Positions 58,291-64,000 of a stretch of DNA of 64,000 nucleotides are shown here, piece by piece; position 1 is the stretch's first letter; each line of letters starts with the position of its first letter. The notes under the pieces are model-generated. The model saw nothing but the letters and a program-made list of their open reading frames with translations, was not told the DNA's origin and did not search any database. The DNA is from Onthophagus taurus (taxonomy: Eukaryota; Arthropoda; Insecta; Coleoptera; Scarabaeidae): contig NC_091967.1 of NCBI RefSeq assembly GCF_036711975.1, forward strand, positions 2,542,001 to 2,606,000. Direction: 5' to 3'. A program made the position numbers and the translations under genes.

Positions 58291-60993
58291 CAACAACAGC
58301 GTTCATAGGGAGTTGGATAAAGCTTATACAGTATATTTACTCAACGGACCTTGATTCTGTGCATTTTGGTACCTCGTGATAAGATGGCGGATTTTAAATC
58401 GAGGTCACAAAACAAGATGCCGCCAACATCAAACGAATCGACGTCAGTGTCATTTCTGGTTATTCTGTGGTAAAGATGACAAGTCGCTTGTGGTAGAGTC
58501 TTTCAAAGCAACCGTTTTTTGATGATATATCAAATCTACCGCCTCGGCCGCAGGCAACCTTGGCGATTTGAAGCGAAATCGTTCTTCATATAACTTGGTA
58601 AAGATACAAAATCTTTTATAAGAAATATTTACGCTTACTCCGCCAAGGTTGCTTGCGGGCGAGGCGTTGGAATCCTCTAAAACTGATGATTAGGCGTAGA
58701 TATATCAAATGCAAGCGACCTCGGCGATTTGTGGCGAAATTATTTAAGATGTAGTCTCTAAGAAGACATTTATCCTTAAACAGGCAAGGGTGAGAAAATC
58801 TTGAAAAGTTACAGTAAGATTATCGATATATACTTCTTGGGATTAAAACCACTTAGAATCTTGTACTATTATTAAGGAAAAGATTCAATTTTAAGATAAG
58901 TTTTAATTTTTTTCCAACTCTTGGAGAATTTAACCTACAAAATAGCAAAAGATCACAATAATCTTGGTAATCAAAAAGTGAAGTGAGTGAACGGAAGAAA
59001 ATACTAATAATAATAAGAAAACGTTTCGCGATTTCGTGCCTGATCAAGACCCGGTTTTTGATTAATCTCGAAAGCCTCCCGGGTGGGAAGCAATCTATTT
59101 ACCAAAGTGTCAAGATTTTTATCTAATAATAACCGGTATTAAAGACAATTTCTTTCTAGAAATTTAAGAGAATGAAAGTTTCCGTTTTAAATCATGAAGC
59201 GGAATTTCATAGGAAAAATGTATTTTTTCTGCATCAAGTCGCGGATAACTGTTATTTTAAGCTTTTGCCTCTTAGGTGTGTACAGAAACGAACGGTTCAA
59301 AGATATTCAGTAAAACGGAACGATTTAAAACCTGTTGCGAGTACACGGCTCGAGGCATAAATTACCCTTCCAACCGTTTTGCACATTAATTTCAGTTAGA
59401 AATTCCAAACGAGTTTGTTATTTATCGAGTTCTATATCGTTCAAAGTGGTGTGAGTAATAACATGACAGAGTAAAAATATGTTTTACGCAAGACGCGAAC
59501 CGATTCAAGAGTAAAATTGAATGAGAATATTTGACCTGGTTTTCTTGTGTATCTCGTCAATCTTTGAAAGAATTACGGTGGTAATTATTATTACATATTA
59601 TAGATAAATAATAAAATAAGTTAAAAAAAACTAAAATAGAACGAGACAATTTTGCAATCAATTTTGCTTTCAAAACACTAATAATGTGATTATTCGCAGT
59701 TCTTTTTTAAGTAAATCGTTCTGTTTATTGCTAACTTTATTTAACCTCTATGGAGAGACCTTTCACTCTTAATAGAAACATTCACATAACAAGTTTTTTT
59801 TTTCTGCTAATATTTAAAACACCTGGATTGTGTCCATGTAATATTTACACATATGCAAATTAAATGATTCACTCTCTATATCTATATTTAGTCGTTTTTT
59901 ATTAACAAACTTTCGTTTGGAATTGACATTTATTTTAAATGAAAAAAACATTAATACATCGTTTTGCTTTTAAGGGAAAAACAAAAAAAATATTATTTAA
60001 AAATCGTTTAAAGAAATCTAAGAACCGAAACGAAGTTGTTACATAATTATTAAGGATATCTAACAAAACGGTTACAGAAACATGAACAAGTAGATCAACC
60101 ATCATTAAATACCACGTCTATAATAACTACAACTTAATAGTGTAGAGTCCGGTGTTAAAGGTGTTATTAAATTGAAATCCGTTCGTCTGGAGTTGTTGTG
60201 GTGAACGTTTTCAAAATGGTAGGAGGTGCACCTCGTCTCATTGTAGGACATCCGAAGTAAAAGGTGTTTTATAAAATAAGAAGTCATTATTAACGTTGTA
60301 TCAAAATTCTGTACAACCTTTGTTTTGTATTTATGAAACATATATGAAGATAGGCATTTACCCATAAATGGCCCTAGCTGTTAATGTAATTACAATCAAA
60401 TCGCGTCATTGGCACCAAAATATATAAAATCTTCGCCTGTAAGCGACCTCGGCAATATACTTATAAGAAGACATTTACCCTCACTTGCGGGCGAGGTGCT
60501 GAATTCCTCTAAAACTGATGATTATGACAACATTAATTCCTGCTGGGGCGTTTTCAAACGCTGGGTAGCTTTGTTTTGACATGATGTCAATTGCAGGGCT
60601 TCGGCTTAATTAGGTAAATAAAATCCAACGTCATCTGTTGTTGATTTGGCCGAGGTTATTTCTTGTTTGGACGTTTCCAGCCGATGGACAGCAATCAAAT
60701 GTATAGAGTCCTAGAAGAGTAGTTTGCAGAGCATGTTCTGGCTTTAAGGTATTGAGAGGTCATCGTTTATCGGTTCTAATGTTGCTCTTCCTTTATCCGA
60801 ATATTTCTTGAATGAAAATTTGAATGAAATATATAATATATATTAATGTCTTGATTCAATAAAAAAATCTTTATATTTGTTTCCCCTTTTTTCAAAGAAG
60901 ATGAAATCTTTAACAATTATGATTATTTATGTGTGTCTTAAATCTTCTCAATGCTTTTGATATCACCTATACAATCAACGAAGTAATTGTCAA
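58291..60993. other. Intronic/intergenic stretch upstream of the Na,K-ATPase beta gene
   Basis: 58540-58740 and 60420-60510 contain GCGGGCGAGG-type blocks in both orientations, each near CCTCTAAAACTGATGATTA. 58400-58480 is partly the inverse of 57310-57340. The remainder is AT-rich. No gene is supported; the plus-strand frame at 59172-59360 lacks any recognisable domain. Confidence 0.4.
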
Positions 60994-61050
60994 ATGTGGC
61001 AGTTATTAACCTCCTCTTTTATCAACTTTATCAATAACACCCATCAAAAA

Positions 61051-61929
61051 ATGAGTTTTTTTAATCGTTGGCGATACTCTTGCAAAGAAAACTGGTTAAA
61101 ATGTTGTAAATTTACTTATAACAAAGAAACGGGTGAATGTTTAGGAAGATCGTGCAAGAAATGGTTATCATTATTGGCATTTTACCTGTTATACGTCTTA
61201 TTCACTTTAAGCGGTTTTTTTGGAATTTTATTCGTAATGGTACATATCATGGAGGAACAGGGTTTGGATTCCTTAAAAAGTAAATTAACTTTATTTACCG
61301 GCGCTTGTCCTGGATTAGCGATCATACCGAAATTATCGTTACAAAAAGCACCACTTTTGTGGTACAAATCGGACGATCCGAAAACGCAAAATGAATACGT
61401 CGAAAAAATCGATCAATTTTTAGCCAAATATGATGGTAATAAAACAGGAAGTAACGTTTATGTGGATTGTTCGAAAACGAAACGAAGACGTGGACAATAT
61501 TGTACTTTTACTAGAAACGATTTGGGACCATGTGGTAATTCAAGTTATGGTTATGATAGTTTTCAACCGTGTTTTTACATAACATTAAATAAAATTATTG
61601 GTTGGGATCCAAAAGATTATCGACCTGAAGGAAGCTCTGATTCTGATCGTATTGAAAATGAAATAATTATGGTCACTTGTAAAGCGATTCATCATTATGA
61701 TGCAGAACATCTTGGACCAATCAAATATTATCCTACCAATGGATTTCATGAGTATTTCTTCCCTTACGATGGTTCTGATTTGTATCTTCCCCCTGCCATA
61801 GCTGTACAATTTCCGGAAATGAAAACCGGTTATGTTATTGGTATTAAATGCCTAAGTTATGATGTTGGAATCAATCGAGATAATGAGGCTTATTACACCG
61901 ATACCGTTTACATGTATATTAAAAACTAA
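61051..61929 (+). CDS. Na+/K+-ATPase beta subunit, intronless, nervana-like (292 aa)
   Basis: A single uninterrupted frame starts at MSFFNRWRYSCKENW, with A at -3; an upstream ATG at 60994 would add 19 residues. A short cytosolic N-terminus (FTYNKETGECLGRSCKKW) is followed by one membrane helix (LLAFYLLYVLFTLSGFFGILFV). An extracellular domain comes next with PGLAIIP, NKTG and NSS glycosylation sites, Cys pairs (DCSKTKRRRGQYC, GPCGN..QPC and a late KC) and the family end YTDTVYMYI. As a type II protein it would stabilise and deliver the pump's alpha subunit to the plasma membrane. Insect nrv genes usually have introns, so the intronless form suggests a retrogene. It lies antisense within the CDR2 intron of the 62.1-kb isoform. 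Confidence 0.9.
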   Translation: MSFFNRWRYSCKENWLKCCKFTYNKETGECLGRSCKKWLSLLAFYLLYVLFTLSGFFGILFVMVHIMEEQGLDSLKSKLTLFTGACPGLAIIPKLSLQKAPLLWYKSDDPKTQNEYVEKIDQFLAKYDGNKTGSNVYVDCSKTKRRRGQYCTFTRNDLGPCGNSSYGYDSFQPCFYITLNKIIGWDPKDYRPEGSSDSDRIENEIIMVTCKAIHHYDAEHLGPIKYYPTNGFHEYFFPYDGSDLYLPPAIAVQFPEMKTGYVIGIKCLSYDVGINRDNEAYYTDTVYMYIKN

Positions 61930-62061
61930 GATTTAAATAAATCAAAAAATTAATTGTCTTGTTAGGTTAAAATTTTTGACACTTAAACGTCAAATGTCAT
62001 TTTGACGTTTAATACTGAAAATTATATTTTGGCGAAATTTTTTTAATTAAAAAAAACTTAC

Positions 62062-62140
62062 CTGTTAAAGTCCATTCGTTTCGAGATGAATTGTCACAAA
62101 GTGTTGACCAATCTAGTTCTAATTCATCAAAAGACGCCAT
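62062..62140 (-). CDS. Most upstream alternative first coding exon of the CDR2/centrocortin-like gene
   Basis: ATG (62140-62138) begins MASFDELELDWSTLCDNSSR and runs to NEWTLT plus one G. A strong GTAAGT donor follows at 62061. Phase 1 is exactly what the AT-starting exon at 28765 requires, giving ...WTLTD-LHLAAELGK and a 735-aa protein. It is acidic like the other two N-termini. The intron would be about 33 kb and would contain the Na,K-ATPase beta gene. A separate small gene with an unseen partner exon is the alternative. Confidence 0.55.
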
Positions 62141-63033
62141 ATTTTCGATAAACCCACAAAAAAAATGTTAAAATTTTCAAAAAAAATTTGTTCACTCAAA
62201 ATACTTGTTTAAACCATCGACTCCATATGGGTTTTCGAATATTTGTTGATTAATTAATTAAAAATAAATTGTTAATGGAGATGATTCTTGAAAAAGAATG
62301 TTAAGCACATGGTTTTCACGAAGACCGTTTTTCGAAATGAGTGAAATAGTGTCCGACCACAGAACGTACTCCGGTCGAAGTTATCCATAGAACTGGCTCC
62401 GATACCTGTTTTGAGCCGAGTTATAACCACAAAAAACCGATTTATCACGCGCAGGTCAATCATTCTCTCTTTTAACAAAAATCTTCGAGGGGACATCTCA
62501 AAAACGATCTATTTTAATCGTATTACTTCTAAAACTATAAAATATTAAGTAAAATTCGAATTTTGATTTAAAAACGTTACGATTAACACACTCATTTCAA
62601 AACAACACCACCATCTCTACTTAACAGTATTCAACATCTAATTTCAGATTGATATAACATACTTAAATTTAAAAGTGATTATTAAACATTATTTAAAATA
62701 AAACTAGATTAATTTAAATGGAAAATATAGTTATGTTTAAATTATATACAAAATTTTAAAGAAACTAAATTTATGAAAAGAAAAATAAAATAAACCAAGA
62801 GGTGGCGCTGTTATAAATTAAAATTTAGCGATTAAAACATAAATATTTAAAATACAATTACAAAACATTTGTTAATTAAAATTAAATTATGTAGTACTTT
62901 CTAATAATTCATTTAAAATATGTATTAAATTCGACCAGAACTTGTAACTAACTTAACTCAAAACTGTTAATTTACATCGATTGACAGATAAGAAATTTCT
63001 AACCTAACTTTTTTGTATTAAAAATCGCTTAAA
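62141..63033. promoter_or_regulatory. Divergent promoter region between the CDR2 upstream exon and PRPF31
   Basis: 890 bp separates the two opposite-facing ATGs. 62290-62480 is less AT-rich with several CG dinucleotides (GACCG, ACGAAGACCG). The remainder up to PRPF31 is AT-rich with no TATA box in an obvious place. Confidence 0.4.
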
Positions 63034-64000
63034 ATGTCTTTAGCTGATGAATTATTAGCGGATTTGGAAGAAAACGATGATCAAGATGATTTTGAAGATG
63101 GTATCGAGCAGGAGATTCCTGATTTTAAGCCGGAGGAAATCAAAAATGAGGTTATGGAACAAGACACAACCGATATTTCTAGTGTACGTGAATTGTGTAA
63201 ATTAAGAGATTCGGATCATTTGAAGAGTATAATAAACCAAGTGAGATTGTTTGCTAATAAAGTTCGAAAATCGTCGGATATAATAGGACCGGTTGAATCA
63301 GATCCTGAGTACCAATTAATTGTTGAAGCAAATAATACAGCCGCTGATATAGACAATGAAATTGTGGTTATACACAAATTTGTTAGGGATAAATATCAAA
63401 AACGGTTTCCTGAATTAGATTCTTTAGTTGTTGGTAGTTTGGAGTATGTTAAAGCGGTGAAGGAGTTGGGTAATGATTTGGATCAAGCAAAAAATAATGA
63501 AATTTTGCAACAATTTTTAACACAAGCAACTATTATGGTGGTTTCTGTTACTGCTTCTACAACACAAGGGTAGAATAATATAAAATAAACTTTTTAAATG
63601 TAAAATTCATCTTTATTTTTTAGAATCTATTTATCACAAGTTGAACTTGATCAAATAAACGAAGGTTGTGACATGGCAATTGAATTAAATAATTACAAAA
63701 CTCAAATATATGATTATGTTGAAAGTAGGATGGCTTTTATAGCGCCAAATATCTCAATTATAGTTGGAGCATCAATTGCTGCTAAAATGATGGGAGTTGC
63801 TGGAGGTTTAACAAAACTATCAAAAATCCCTGCTTGTAATGTACAACTGTTAGGACAACAAAAAAAAACTGTTAGTGGATTTTCACAAGCTGTGACAACA
63901 TTACCACACACAGGATTTGTTTATTATGCGGAAATTGTTCAAAATACTCCACCAGATTTGCGAAGGAAAGCATCAAGATTAGTTGCAACTAAATGTACCT
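63034..64000 (+). CDS. PRPF31: Pre-mRNA processing factor 31 (PRPF31), 5' part
   Basis: Exon 1 is 63034-63569 and exon 2 is 63624 to the window edge. The 54-bp intron has GTAGAA and TTTTTTAG borders and the GG plus A junction makes Gly. The N-terminus is MSLADELLADLEEN with an acidic run, then a helical region (KLRDSDHLKSIINQVR). The start of the Nop domain follows: EGCDMAIELNNYK, VESRMAFIAPNISIIVGA and AAKMMGVAGGLTKLSKIPAC, then PPDLRRKASRLVATKCT. PRPF31 is a U4/U6 di-snRNP protein that bridges U4 snRNA and U5 for tri-snRNP assembly in the nucleus. The 3' end of the gene is outside the window. No defects seen. Confidence 0.96.

Overview
The window is eukaryotic nuclear DNA from an insect. 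It is AT-rich, its genes have short GT-AG introns, and it carries single-copy metazoan genes buried in transposons. A beetle or related holometabolan is my guess, but nothing in the window proves the order. I resolved exons by hand from splice sites, reading phase and family knowledge.

Layout. 1-8.5 kb (+): the last coding exons of a Gly/Gln-rich gene and two small Cys/Pro-rich genes that resemble the sperm Mst(3)CGP type. Between them lies a transposon graveyard: a Tc1 copy inside a mariner-type element, and an RTE fragment inside a hAT-like element inside a non-LTR RNase H fragment. 9.8-17.3 kb (-): an HMGXB4-like gene whose first intron holds a nested PIF/Harbinger, Penelope and mariner stack and also a complete IMP4 gene on the same strand. 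17.6-18.6 kb (-): a short-chain dehydrogenase. 19.4-21.1 kb (+): enolase.

25.1-62.1 kb (-): a CDR2/centrocortin gene. Its shared coding exons lie in 25.1-28.8 kb. Three separate upstream first exons (33.6, 52.8 and 62.1 kb) all end in the same phase and can each join the first shared exon. Most of 29-60 kb is therefore intron filled with repeats: a 390-bp foldback array, a piggyBac-like element carrying a 190-bp satellite, a 690-730-bp tandem repeat, and an apparently intact pogo-like transposon with roughly 1-kb inverted repeats at the centre of a palindromic element. An intronless Na,K-ATPase beta-subunit gene (61.1-61.9 kb, +) lies antisense inside the longest CDR2 intron. PRPF31 (63.0 kb to the edge, +) is divergent from the most upstream CDR2 exon.

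The cellular genes are ordinary housekeeping functions: pre-rRNA processing (IMP4), splicing (PRPF31), glycolysis (enolase), chromatin (HMGXB4), centrosome-associated coiled coil (CDR2/centrocortin) and ion transport. No operon-like logic links them. The more unusual content is the alternative first-exon arrangement, the nested genes, and the nested or satellite-bearing transposons.
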